A stretch of 64,000 nucleotides of DNA. Origin: Zygnema circumcarinatum. Taxonomy: Eukaryota > Streptophyta > Zygnematophyceae > Zygnematales > Zygnemataceae. The stretch is taken from NCBI GenBank assembly GCA_037447605.1, contig CM074806.1:2100801-2164800 (forward strand). The letters are read 5' to 3'. The position numbers and the translations under genes were made by a program. The notes under the pieces were generated by a model, which did no database searches, was not told where the DNA came from, and saw nothing but the letters and a program-made list of their open reading frames with translations. This document shows positions 46,685 to 58,095 of the stretch, in pieces; position 1 is the stretch's first letter, and every line of letters begins with the position of its first letter.

Positions 46685-46860
46685 TACAACATTGCTGTTG
46701 TTGGCGTTCTTGAGCCTAGGAGAAGTTTTCCGCTCCTAGCTTTTTTCGTTTGTCCTTAGGTCCTTTGCGACCAGTTCCTCGTGGTTCCCCATGATGCTGA
46801 TTTTGTCCATGCATTTGATGGCCTCGCCATCGTGAGATCAATGCCACTTCCATTAGTTTT
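46685..46860 (-). repeat. Dispersed CATGG...GTCGCAAA repeat, copy 4
   Basis: Reverse complement of the 27890-28040 copy and longer: TCCTTTGCGACCAGTTCCTCG, GGTTCCCCATGATGCTGATTT, TTTGATGGCCTCGCCATCG and TGAGATCAATGCCACTTCC. It extends on one side into the AGAAGTTTTCCGCTCCTAGC part. Confidence 0.75.
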
Positions 46861-47479
46861 CAAGTAAAAGTAGTAGTAGTCGTCGTTTTCTATGTTTTTC
46901 CATGTTGAAAGGGCGGTTTTTTGTTAAGGGAAATTTTCGAGTTTTCCCAACGTATTTAAGGGATTTTTTTTTAAAACAATCCCTTACTTGACGATGCCTG
47001 GCGGGGGGGGGCCGCTTGGGCGCCACGTGCGCCCCCTCCTCCCCCGGCCCCAGGTGCCGCCCGCCCCGGCCCGCCCCTACGGATGGCAATTACCGTACAA
47101 GCGGCCATCCCCACCGGCACCGCGCGCGCGGCCGGACGGACGGCCGGGCATCGCTTGGTTCGTCGTGCCGTGCGTGTGTGTTGACGGCAGCTGCGTGCCG
47201 GCGAGTCCGCGCCGTGAACGCGGCGGCGCAGCGCGGCTCGCTCCGCGCATTGACCCCCGCCCGCACGCCGCGCCGCCGCGACCGGCCCGACCGCTCCACC
47301 GAGCGAGCGAGCGAGCGATCGTTGCGGCGGGGGGCCGGGCGGGCGGGCGGGCGCAGGAGGACAGGACGGGACGGGACAGGAGTCACAGGACGGACGCCGG
47401 CCCGCCGGGTCAGGCCGGGCCGGGCTGTCGACCGGCGGTGACGCCCTCCCTCCGGCACTTCCTCTCGACCCTTCGCCGG

Positions 47480-47540
47480 CCGTCCGTCCGTCCGTCCGTC
47501 TGTCCGTCCGTCCGTCCGTCTGTCCGTCCGTCCGTCCGTC
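47480..47540. repeat. CCGT tetranucleotide microsatellite
   Basis: About fifteen tandem copies of CCGT with two CTGT interruptions spaced evenly, giving a short higher-order pattern. Confidence 0.9.
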
Positions 47541-47788
47541 GCCCGCCGGCCGGCCAGCCTGCCCGCGCCCCGCAAAACCGCATTGATGACGCACTTGCGC
47601 GTGGCATTCATGTCTGATGACGCCATGCGCTACCTGCCAGCCGGCCGGCGGCGATATTTTCGCCTGTTCGGCCGGCGTTGTCGCACGTGTGAACCGACAA
47701 TCAGCGAGGAGGCGTCGCTCGTGCGAGAAGAGCCGCGAGAGGGCAGGCGGGCACGGGCAGGCTTAGGGCTGAGGAGGCGCCGCTCCGC

Positions 47789-47822
<34 letters not shown>

Positions 47823-48154
47823 GCAACCGCCGTTGCCCTCGCCCGCTCCCTCTCTCTTCCTCTCCCTCTCTCTTCCTCTCCCTCTCTCCTCGCCCTCTTG
47901 CCTCTCTTTCCCTCTGCGCAAACGCTCTTCCGAGTCTCTTGGATAGCTGGCGGCTTGTCCGCAGCGCGGAGCTTGACGATTGGAGGAAAACGCGTGACTG
48001 GCGCCTGCGTAATTACAATACACGTCTTCTAGTCCTAATCTGCGAGAAGGTGCAACTGCGCCTTTGCTTGTAACAGTGCAGTGAAAAAAGCTTTCGTCAA
48101 TGTGTTGTTCGCGGTTAGCGAGAAGCCGCACCTGGAGGAGAGTGGGTACGCGCG

Positions 48155-51100
48155 ATGGGTGATGTGTCCACGGAGAACATCAGCATAAGTCAGGATCTGC
48201 TATCTGTCTCGCCGTTTTTGGAGAAGCCGCATCTGCATCGCAACAGTCCTTCTGTGGCAGCCATGGGTAGGGGGGGAGACCAGGTTGGTAGCGAGTCTTT
48301 GAGACTTGGCACCATAACTTTAGGAAAAGGAAAGGTCAACCAGATAGTGGCGCTGCCGTCAATATGCGGCACGCTGCAGAAGAATATGGCAGGCGGCTGC
48401 ATCTGCCCTTCACCTGCCTCCGCCCCGTTGACTGTGAAGCTCGACGAGTCGTCCTATGGGCAAGGATGCGATGCAAATTTGAGCAGAGAAAAGATGGGTG
48501 GCACAGCGATGAAAGCGGCAGAGGGAGACGACACGCAGAAAGTCTCGTTCAACGGAGTGAGCGACGAGGCCAAGAGTGGCGAAGAGGAGGTGAAGCAGGG
48601 GAAGGCTGACGTGGCGCAAGGGATGCAGCAGGAGACTGCAGACAGAGAAGCAAAGTTATTGAGAGAACTTCCCGGGGATCTGTTGCAGTTATGCCTTGCG
48701 CGAGTGCCGTACAGATTTCATCCTCGTCTGAAGGCAGTGTGTAAGCAATGGAAGTCCTTAGCAGATGGCCACCGACTTTTGCAGGTACAAGCACCATGAG
48801 CTTTTTATCTGAACCATTATTTGAACTCCTTTCTTCTGCTCGTTAACTTCACGCACAGCCTTTCTAGAATGCTATTCTGAAGGTATCAACTTCGGGCAGT
48901 GGAACTCCACCATTAAATAGACTTTTCACCAAACCTGAATGAACCGTCGTTACCTGCATGGAAGGGATTCATTTTGCGCAGCAAGCATGTGTCCCAAGTC
49001 ATACGGGTAATGTTGTCTGAAGGTACTCTATCGCGCTCGTCTGAGACGGAGTCAGTAAGCAATTTATGGATACCCTTATCCACGTGTGCCATAGACTTTT
49101 CCTTGTTTCTGTTCATATCTTTCGCAGGATGGTACTTGTAGGCTGGTCGTGTGCCTCTTATTGAAGCTGTCTCTGAATGTCATGCAGTTACCATCTATGG
49201 GTAGTCCCCCCCCTTTTTTTTTTTTTAAACTGCAATGGGGTTGAGCTTGGGGGAGATGCGCAATTTGCTAACACGGCCTTTTTATGCTTCGGCAGGTTAG
49301 AAAGGAGGCAGGCAAGACCGAAGTGTGGACGTTCATTCTTGAAAACGAATATGATTACTACAGGAAGTACTTGGGGCTCCGGGGGCATGGTTATAATCTG
49401 TACCGTGAGGGCGGCAGCTCCCCTCCTCTACAGTATGTCATAACTGCTTTCCTCCATCTAGTTTCATAATTGTTCTGTCTTGACTGGCATGGCAAAACCA
49501 TTCATTCTATTTTTAGGTTTCAGAGCACTTTGTTGGGGCTAGCGTGATACCATTCAAGGTAGTCAAAGCCATATTCTTTCTTCCACCTTGTGTTTTGTTC
49601 ATTGCATGTTTGCAGTGGTATCTGGTGTGGGGGTTTTGCAATCTTCATATGTGCTTGTCATAAATCGCTGCTTTTTCCACTGAAAAGAGCATCAGAATGA
49701 CCATCCTCCCATGCTCGGAGCTGTTCCTCCCTCTATCACCTACCATTTCTCTGGACCACAATATTTCCGTCAATTTTTTTGGATGTCCATGGAACTTGCA
49801 ATATCGGCAGACCTCATGATAGTCAAGCTGCGCAACCTAATCAGCTTACCATTTTGATGTTGCCTCACTCTGTTCCCTCACTCCGCAGAGCCCCGTATGG
49901 GTACATAATGTGGGATGGGGACCGCCCGTACGTGGCGCCATTTGAAGGAGGCCACCCAATTGCAAGGCTTCAGACACCTCTTCGGCTCGAGTATGGCGCT
50001 GCAGGTGCGCCCCTCTCCCAACGGACCTGTTCTCTCTCGTCCCCTGCAACGAAGCGAGCCGACCAGGAATGCACCATGGCTTCGTTCATCAACTTCATTC
50101 TTAGGATGGTCTTTCATCTCCTACTTAAGTTGCAAATTCAGTTATGAACAACTTCTGGTGCACAATGTCTGGTGTATGGCGGTTTGCAGGCGCAGACAGC
50201 CTGCTCTATGTGATGGGGGGTCGTCCAGCTCTGAACGGATGGCACACGGGCTTCTCCAAACCGCCCGCGTGGGAGGTGTTCTCGCGGGTGGACGTGTACA
50301 GCCCCGTCGACAACACGTGGCGCCAGGTGGCACCAATGCCGGTGGCGCGCTATGGCTTTGCTACGGGCGCCCTGAGGGACCCTCTCACCAACCTGGTTTG
50401 TGGCTTCCCAGCCTGTTTCCTGTCCCTTTGAGACTTGTTTGAGACCAGTTTTCCTTGGAGCTCAGTATTTTGCTGGGTCTCTTAAAAGAGCAAGGCACTC
50501 TCGTGAGAGAGTTGAGGCCTTTTCTTTGAATGACATCCTAGAGAAGTGTTCATGCAATGTAAAAACTGTAATGCGCCAGTAAAACGCCGCATCCCCACGC
50601 CTCGAGAATTGGACGACAGAGATGGTCAGCTAGAGATAGATGTCTGGGAGTCCTCGACTAGGTGAGGTGGAGCAGTGTCACAGGGAGGCGACAAGAACAT
50701 TTCAATACCTTGCAGAGTTGCAGATGACGCTAAAGACTGGTCTGGTCAGGAAGTCTGGCCCTCCAGAGAGATGCTAGGCATGCCAGATACGAAACACGCA
50801 TCCGTTGGAGTAGTTGGATGAAACACTCTGCTAGGATGGAGACTTGTTACGTCCGACTGGTGTAAACATCGTTAGATGATCCATTTTTCTTTGTTTTGGC
50901 GGCCTTCTTTGTCCCGTAGGGCACAAAGGTGCACGTAGAACCCTTCACTCAATACATGTTTTTTACTTCGCTAGGTCGTGGAATGTACCTAGACAGCATG
51001 GCCCTGTTGGACTAATTATGGCGCACTTTTGGAGCCCGGCTCCTCTATCTTACTTTATAATGATTTTTGCACCTTTTTAAACGAAAACGTCCTTGTGCAT

Positions 51101-52033
51101 AGTTCACTTTATGTTCGTGGAGGAGTCGCACAGCTGGATTTTCGCGTGGGAGAGCGCCCCTCAATTGTCTGGGTTCTGTGCAGACCAGCTTTAACTAGAT
51201 AGTTATCAGCTATTCTGTTTTTCGGCGTTGGTAGGTTGAAGCCAAATAGGTCAGATAGCCGGAAAACGGTAGATTGCTCTCACAGGTTCAGGTCAGTGGT
51301 CTGTTGGTACTGCTGCGTACATGTGGCTGTGCTCTCGTTTGGCCTTGTGCGTTCCATGTTCCTTCTCTATAAGTTTTCGGAGACAAACCGCAATGCTGCC
51401 GTTTGGAACTACCTGTGAAGTGACTTGGTGGCCTTGTCCTTTCCCTTTTTACCTGCGCCTTCCGTCCTGCAGGTGAAAGTAATCGTTGCTGGCGGGTATG
51501 GCACTGATGAGAATCCCCTGAGTTCGGCAGACATCTATGATCCTGCAAGTGATACTTGGCGGGCTCTTCCCCCAATGCTGGTGAGGGGAAGCGAGCCTTT
51601 ATAAGAAGCCGTCGATGGGTCGTGGGATCTGCAGAATTCTTTGGAGACCATCTTTCTGAGCTTTTTGGTAGCTCGAGTATGCTTTGAGTTTGACTTTTGA
51701 GAGGAAGAACCGGGAGAGAATCATGCTGAAGCTTCAGAGTAGAGGACTTGCAGGTTTACAAAAGCTCTTGGGCGAGATAGGCAAAGACCCCTGATTGGCT
51801 TGTTTGCCGGTTGTACTCCTGCGCAGAACTCGAGTGGAGCCTGCAGAGGGCAGGTGGTGGAGGATCGCTTCATGGTCAAGCAGCTCGACGATGGCCTGTT
51901 CATTGAAGCCTTTGACCTCGCTACTATGACGTGGTCCACACTTCTCGACAACGGGCAGGTTGAGCGCGATCCCCTCAACATAGGCGATATGAACAATAAC
52001 CGAAGTCGCAATTTCACATCCTTGAATCTCTAG
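48155..52033 (+). CDS. F-box/kelch-repeat protein
   Basis: A probable substrate receptor of an SCF ubiquitin ligase: the F-box binds SKP1, the kelch repeats bind the target. Exons: 48155-48784, 49296-49432, 49889-50004, 50190-50395, 51473-51580, 51827-52033; phases agree and the product is 467 residues. Residues 1-165 are a low-complexity extension. The F-box is at about 168-200 (LPGDLLQLCLARVPYRFHPR, then LKAVCKQWKSL). After VRKEAGKTEVWTFILE come kelch units with the diagnostic Gly-Gly and Tyr-x6-Trp pattern: LLYVMGG to DVYSPVDNTWRQVAPM, and VIVAGGYGTDENPLSSADIY to DPASDTWRALPPM, then FDLATMTWSTL. At most three to four blades are clear, fewer than the usual five or six, so the C-terminus may be short or may use other exons. 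It resembles the At1g67480-type F-box/kelch family in layout. Confidence 0.9.
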
Positions 52034-53286
52034 TTACAACGCCCTGCCCGTTCAAGAGGCATAGAGAGTAGTCTAGTGGAAGCGTGTGGCCTCGGGGAAG
52101 GCACGCAAAGAAATGGGTGGCAGAGGTAGCAGAGATAGGGCACGGCGATTCGGTGAGGGCTGGGAGTGTGGCTTTGTTTGGATCAGCCTCGGTTGACGGC
52201 ATGTAGTGTACGGAAAGGCGGCTGGCAGGAGCCCGTGGGGACTGCTTCCCTTGGCTCTGGGGGGCACAGTGGGAGTGAGCATTTGAGAAGGCCGGTGTAT
52301 TTTTTACTTAGCTTATTTAGAGCTAGAGCTCAGTGGTCAGTTGTCTGGATGTCATTGAAGCCATGATGGTGTGAGCTCCTCTTATCATGGTTTCAATGCT
52401 AGTGCGGTAGAGGGCAGATGGAGCCGCCTACTCGCATGTATGAAGTGCATTCTAGTTCACGTAATAGATCCTTAGGGTCATTTCCAAGCGCATCACGAGG
52501 CCGTGGTGTCGTGTGGACCCGTGCCCACTGTCAGTTTGAGAAAGAAACAGCTGCTTTGGCGGTTTTGGATTAAAGGCAATTGCTTGGCGCTGCCTTTAAA
52601 ATGGGGTGACGGAATTGTTGGGGGCTCCCCGTGGTGGATGGGAACTAGCGCAGGGGTGTCTCAGAGCTACTTCAGAGAAGAGTTCCATTTTTCAAGGTTG
52701 CCTTTAATTTGTCCCTACACATCCAGTATGGAGCCTCCGTCTTAGAAAAAATTCCTCGACGGATGTTTACTAATTCACTTTTTGGAATTTCCCGGTCCAC
52801 TTTCAAGCCTACCATTTGAGGCGTGCCTATAACAAGCGGTTTCAGATGTGACTTCCGGGAAATTGAGCGGGTTGCTGATTGTCGCGCGATTGATGTACAT
52901 TGCGACAAATTGCTTTTTTAAAACTTACTTTCCTTCTACAAACAAAAAAGTGGGGAATCGTGAACTGTAGGGGACTTGAACTACCACAAGTTGCTGTGTC
53001 GCTCTCTCAGAGAGTTCCCCGTACGGTCCTCGTTCCCAAACTAATCCATCCCACGACGAAGTGCAGAGTTTGAGAGGCCCAAGTGTCGCTAAGCAGGGGT
53101 CTGCAAAGACACCCGCTTTGTATGGGCTCTCTCAGACTTCGCAATTTCTTCGTGGAGAATCATTTGCCTCTTAATCGGAAAGCGTGGGCGTGGAGAGTGA
53201 GGAAAGCGATGCGCCATGTGTCGTTATATAGTTGGTAATTTGGATTTCGTTAGTTTCCCCCATTATTAGAACGTTCTATTTCTGAA
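52034..53286. other. F-box gene 3' flank
   Basis: Untranslated or intergenic sequence. No further kelch exon or other coding frame was found before the 56-bp palindromic element. Confidence 0.45.
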
Positions 53287-53342
53287 GGAGAATTCTACTG
53301 CACGAATTCCCCCCAAAACGCGGGGCTGCAGTAGAATTCTCC
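53287..53342. mobile_element. 56-bp palindromic mini-element with 9-bp target duplication
   Basis: The ends GGAGAATTCTACTGCA and TGCAGTAGAATTCTCC are perfect 16-bp inverted repeats around a 24-bp centre. The element is flanked by the direct repeat ATTTCTGAA (53278-53286 and 53343-53351), a perfect 9-bp duplication. The end sequence (TCTACTGCA, then CGCGG and AAAACG in the centre) matches the terminal and subterminal sequence of the 893-bp element at 24871-25763, so it is probably a minimal deletion derivative of the same Mutator-like family. Confidence 0.85.
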
Positions 53343-53351
53343 ATTTCTGAA

Positions 53352-54603
53352 ATCTAGAACTCTAAAAGCCGTCCCTGTTCAGGAGGCTCTGCCGTACACG
53401 TTTCGTACGGTCAGTTCCTGCCAGCCGTACGCCGTCCTTTGGCGCGCGCACCCATCGCGTGGCTGGCGGGGGCCGACGTGCACGGCCCGTGGCCGTCGAT
53501 CTCCCACCGGGTCCCGCGCGGTCAAGCATCGGACGGCTCCGACGCCGTGAGTCCTTCTGCAACGTGACATTCACGCGTGCGAATCCGGGCAGTGATTGGC
53601 GGACCCCCTGGCCGGGGCGGAGCGCCGGCTTCCAGAAGAAAGGCGGGGAGGGCGGGCCACGTGGCAAAACGGTCGGCCCTCGGCGCCGAGGTGGCCGCCG
53701 ACCTGGCCGGGACGCCGAGGGAGGGGAGGGAGGAAGGGAGAGAGAAGGGAGAGGAGGGAGAGAGAGGTAAAGGTTTTATCGGGGGGGGGGGGGGGGGGGG
53801 GNNNNNNNNNNGGGGAAGAGGCTGCAGGTCCCGCATTTGCAAAATAGATAGCGCGCGGAGGGCGCAGGAAGGGACCGTTGGCATCCACACCCTGTTTGCA
53901 GAGGTCCCACAGGAGTGAGAGTGCAGACAAAAACAGTCTGGAAATTGATTGGTACTGTGAAATCAGGGACAAGGGGTAGCAGCTGGACGTGAAGTAGCTG
54001 TGAGAGGGAGAGCGAGGGAGTGTGGGAGAGGGGCTGAGAGCGAGAGGGAGAGAAGGGGAGGGCCTTAGATGGAAACTTTAATGGTGCAGAGGTCTGCTGC
54101 GTGTGTGGCGCGGTCATCTCCTTTGTCAGGCGCTTCAGCAGTGTATCGGGATGGGCAGAGTGTCCCCGCAAGTTCTTGCAAGGGTATTGAAGGTGAGGAC
54201 GGGGAAGCGGGAGATGTGAACATGAGCAGGTGACAGGAGCTAGATTTTCTGAGCACAGCTGATGTCCACATTTCTTGCACGTTTTATTTTCTCGGTTTAG
54301 TTGCTTTTAGAAGCAGAAGTGCATGGCCTACTCATCGTCTACATATAACACTTTTCAGAATTTTGTAGCCTCCCAGCGGTGGAAAGGTTCATTGAGGAGA
54401 AAGCAGCATGTGAACTATGGGAGATTGGCGGGTGCATTGTCGAAGGCTGCATTGGTGGTTTCTCTCTTCCATGGGCCAAAGACATTTTGTCATTATTTCT
54501 TAATCCACCCTGACTCATATAAGATGGCTTCTGCGTCGCATGATCTTCCTTTCGCGAAACTATTTCTGCAGGTCGCCAGTGTTTCTTCGCGGAAGATGAA
54601 GGG
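53352..54603. other. GC-rich and purine-rich intergenic sequence with assembly gap
   Basis: 53380-53720 is GC-rich. 53715-53770 is GA-rich, leading to a run of 21 G and a 10-N gap (53802-53811), then a unique stretch and another GA tract (54000-54060). The 5' UTR of the BASS gene may lie in 54300-54603, where an acceptor-like TTTCTGCAG occurs at 54564-54572. Confidence 0.5.
53802..53811. other. Assembly gap (10 N)
   Basis: Ten Ns directly after a homopolymer run of G (53781-53801) and followed by GGGG. The G run probably caused the break. Confidence 0.99.
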
Positions 54604-56742
54604 ATGAGAGCCCAGGGATGCAAACGTGCTGTGCATCATCTGAAGTCGAGTTTCGTTGTCGGAGCCGAGTTTTACAGGACGCCCAGGAGAAGATCCTTTG
54701 CCGCGCTGGCAACATTGCGACCTGTGAAAGCTTATGCAGAGTGGACCCCCGGCACACCTGCTAAGAGAGAAGATGAATTCTCCCTGGGAGGGGGGAAGGG
54801 ATCTCACACCAAGGGAGGGGTGGCACGACCCCGGGTTCGTGTAGAGTGGCACAAGGCGATGAGTCAGGGCTCCGGCTTGGACGGTCAGTCGGAGGAGCCA
54901 CGGACTCGGCTTGCTGGCGGAGCGAATGCTGTGGCAAAGCACATGGGGAAGGTTGGGGTGTACGAGCGCATGGGCAATGTGTCCTTGGCATCGTTCAGCT
55001 CCGGATTACTTCCACAGAGACAGCGGCGGAAGGTGGACATTGCGAAGATGCTCTCTCAGATGTTGCCATATGTGGTTGTGGCCACAGCAGTATTGGCTCT
55101 ACTGCAACCGGGTACCTTCTCGTGGTGCGTGAGCTGTGTGGTTGTCGGGTTTTGGGGGGAGAGGCTATTTGTGTAGGCAAGTTGGCCTGCTTTCGTACTG
55201 GGGTTTCCTGCACTGGAAATTGATTTTTTTTTATCTTCTTCTGCTGGTGCGACAATTGCGCTAGCAGAATACGTGGGGGGGGAGCTGTTATGATGTTTGC
55301 TTAATGGCGTCAGTGTACGGAGTTATTAGCACTCTTACGTATTAACTTCCTCGTCCCCTTGTTGTTTGCAGGTTTAGCAAAAAGTACTATGCTCCAGCTC
55401 TAGGCGGCATCATGCTTTCTATCGGGATTCAACTCTCAGTTGCTGACTTTATCCTTGTTTTCCGAAGGTAGGATACTCTGGAGAGAAAATTCCTCACAGA
55501 AAGATTACACAAATGCCAGAACTGAGTATCAGATCTCGAATGTTTGAATAGCAGCAAACTCTGACTCCTGTAAAATCTTACTCATTGTTTGCATGCTAAA
55601 GCTCAGCCGTGTAGGAACTGTCCGCAGGGTTGTATTGGAGTTAACCTAACCCCCCGTCTCCTTCTCCCTCCCTATCTCCCTCCTCCCCTGCAGGCCCCTG
55701 CCCGTTCTAGTCGGCTTTGCCGCCCAGTACGCCCTGAAGCCCCTCCTCGGCCTGGCCGTGGCCGCCGCCTTCGCAGTTCCCCCCAAGTTCTTTGCAGGAC
55801 TTGTGCTGACTGCCAGCGTGGCGGGCGCACAGCTGTCGAGCTACGCCACCTACTTAGGGGAGGGGGATGTGGCCTTCAGCATTGTGCTGACGAGTCTCAC
55901 CACCATCTCCAGCGTGGCCATGACTCCGCTGCTCACTCATCTCCTCATTGGGGCCGTCGTGCCAGTGGACGCTGTGGCCATGGCCAAGAGCATTTTGCAG
56001 GTGAGGAAATATCGAACTTTCGACACAAACTTAATGTAGAAAAACCTGTGACTTTCGTCGAGGACAAGCCGTGGTCTAAAATTGTCTTGTCTCCTATTGC
56101 CAGGTCGTTATCTGTCCTGTGCTGGGGGGTTTGGCACTGAACACGTATGCGCGGCCGCTGGTGGACCGCGTGCGGCCCATCATGCCGCTCATGGCCCTCG
56201 CCTGCACCTCCCTCTGCATCGGCAGCCCCCTTGCTCTCAATCGGCAGCTGCTGGTCTCCATGGACGGCCTGCGCCTGCTTCTCCCAGTGCTCACCTTCCA
56301 CATTTTGGCTTTTACCTGCGGCTATTGGCTTACCCGCGTGGGGCCATGGAGGTGAAAGCTTTGCATGTTTCACATCTTCATTTTAGTTACCTATGCTCTG
56401 TTGGACTAGAGAGGCAGCAGTCTGGCGACGGAAATCGTCCAATTCCTAGCTCTGACGTGGGAGGTGAACCATTTGGTGGGGGCTTGCAGGCAAGACGAGA
56501 GGATGTCCCGCACGATCTCCCTCTGCACGGGCATGCAGAGCTCAACGCTGGCCATGCTGCTCGCCTGCCAGTTCCTGGGGGCCACGCACTGCCTGCCGCC
56601 GGCCTGCTCGGTGGTGGTCATGGCCCTCATGGGCCTCTCGCTGGGGGCCTTCTGGGGGAAGGGCGGCCGCGTAGCGGACTGCCTCAGGCCGGACTGGGGA
56701 CTGCGCCTGCAACCAAGCTGCGGGGAGGGAGCGGGAGTGTGA
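54604..56742 (+). CDS. BASS-family sodium/metabolite cotransporter, probably chloroplast
   Basis: Bile acid:sodium symporter family carriers of the plastid envelope move organic acids such as pyruvate with sodium. Exons: 54604-55124, 55372-55467, 55694-56000, 56104-56351, 56490-56742; phases agree (split Trp, Arg and Arg codons) and the product is about 474 residues. Residues 1-50 are rich in Arg, Ser and Ala and low in acids, like a transit peptide (FYRTPRRRSFAALATLRPV). Roughly nine membrane segments follow. Conserved landmarks are YYAPALGGIMLSIGIQLS, VLVGFAAQYALKPLLGLAV, the region LTASVAGAQLSSYATYLGEG with FSIVLTSLTTISSVAMTPLL, and the terminal block RTISLCTGMQSSTLAMLLA. The start is the first ATG in frame with the transit-like sequence. 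Which BASS subgroup, and therefore the substrate, cannot be told from motifs alone. Confidence 0.9.
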
Positions 56743-58095
56743 GAGTGTGAGAGTGTGAGAGGGAATAGGACATGGTTCAGTGACGAGAAGTCGCCGCTAC
56801 TCCAGGGAATCAGAAGTGTAGCAATCACATTCTGCGGGTGGTTCAGACAGGGCTGTTCGTGGGTTCAAAGGACCGTATGGATGGTTGTGACGCAGTTGCG
56901 ATGGGGGCAAAGACAGTGAGGGAGAGTGATCCTGAGGTGAAGGGGCGAGGGGGATCGGGAAAGAGATTCTATAGAGTTGGAGAAGTTACTCGAGGTGAGA
57001 TGAGGGCAACTTGCTTTAAAGAGAAAACAAAAAGTCCGAGGAGGACAAGAAGAATGGGCAGTTGGAGATTTTGACAACTCTGCAAGATTGAGTCTTGGTT
57101 TGCCAATTGACCAAGACGCTATCACAGTACAACGTCTCTCTATTCGGTATTGGAACTCTACCGCGGCATGACTACTACACGCACCAGCTTGGGTGATACA
57201 TGCTGGAAAGGGAGGATGTTACCATTAACTTAATCTGGATAGCAGCGTCCTGCGAGACTTGTAGTTTTGGACTTCGAAGATCCGAAAGTCTTCTTTTGTT
57301 GGAGTGGTAATAAACACGAGATCACGAAACGATAGAGCCACAACTGGGCTGCTGGGAGAGCTGGTGGGGAAACTCACTCAGAAGCAAGACATTCGAATGG
57401 CTGGGGATGGGGTATACATAGACTATACCGTCGCTTGTATAGGCAGGGAGTGTTCTGAACAGTCTGTTGTACTTTCAGTGAGGTGTAACAAACCGTGGTT
57501 GATTGTCAAGTCAGAAAGAAAGATTTAGTTGGATATAGAGTGCTGAGTGGAGTATTTCTTCGTATGACCGTAAAAAAACGGACCCGTGGCTTGGAGAGTA
57601 GAAGGGCATGTCTGCCTCCCTCTAGGACTGCCCAGTTTTGAAATATCTTAGACGGCGTCTCTCAATCATTGTGTATTTGAAAGACGTGTTGTGAGTAAAG
57701 GAGAAGTGAAAGTATTCTGTGAGTAAATGGTCTCCTTGTAACCAATTGTACAATTTCATGGGCAGCCAATGGTGTGATTGCTTGTGGTGTGTGGTGATTG
57801 CTTTGATATCTGTGGAAAGAGCGAAGAGTAACATGAGCAAAGTCTCTCGCTTGCCGACGTATTGGCGTTGTGGCATACCTCGACAAGCATCCATTCATCC
57901 ATCCGAATCCTCGCTCGACCTCAGACTCGACCCTCTTGCTCTTTGAGGTAGTCGTCTTTTTCCCGGAATTGGTCGTCCGGTCGGTCGCCGAACCTGCATC
58001 GCCCGAGGTCGAGGCCGAGGCAGACGATCGCGGGCGGGCGGGTGCGCAGCAACGATGGAGGTGGCCTTCAAACCTTGACGGGCGCAGGAGCAGCC
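56743..58095. other. Intergenic between BASS and RST1-like genes
   Basis: BASS 3' flank, then about 1 kb with no conserved frame. 57940-58095 is GC-rich and probably the 5' UTR and promoter of the RST1-like gene. Confidence 0.45.

Larger units (their letters stand above)
45311..48154. other. Intergenic, GC-rich with microsatellites; upstream of the F-box gene
   Basis: 45330-45960 is unique sequence. 46140-46620 and 46985-47620 are very GC-rich with open frames on both strands that I regard as compositional. A CCGT/CTGT tetranucleotide tract lies at 47480-47540 and a CCTG tract at 47788-47820. 46685-46860 holds copy 4 of the dispersed repeat. 47640-48154 is the likely promoter and 5' UTR of the F-box gene. 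Confidence 0.5.

Noticed and set aside
46971-47626. Frames of 178-209 codons including a TDGR repeat protein
   Set aside because: They arise from the CCGT microsatellite and GC-rich DNA. Both strands and several frames are open.
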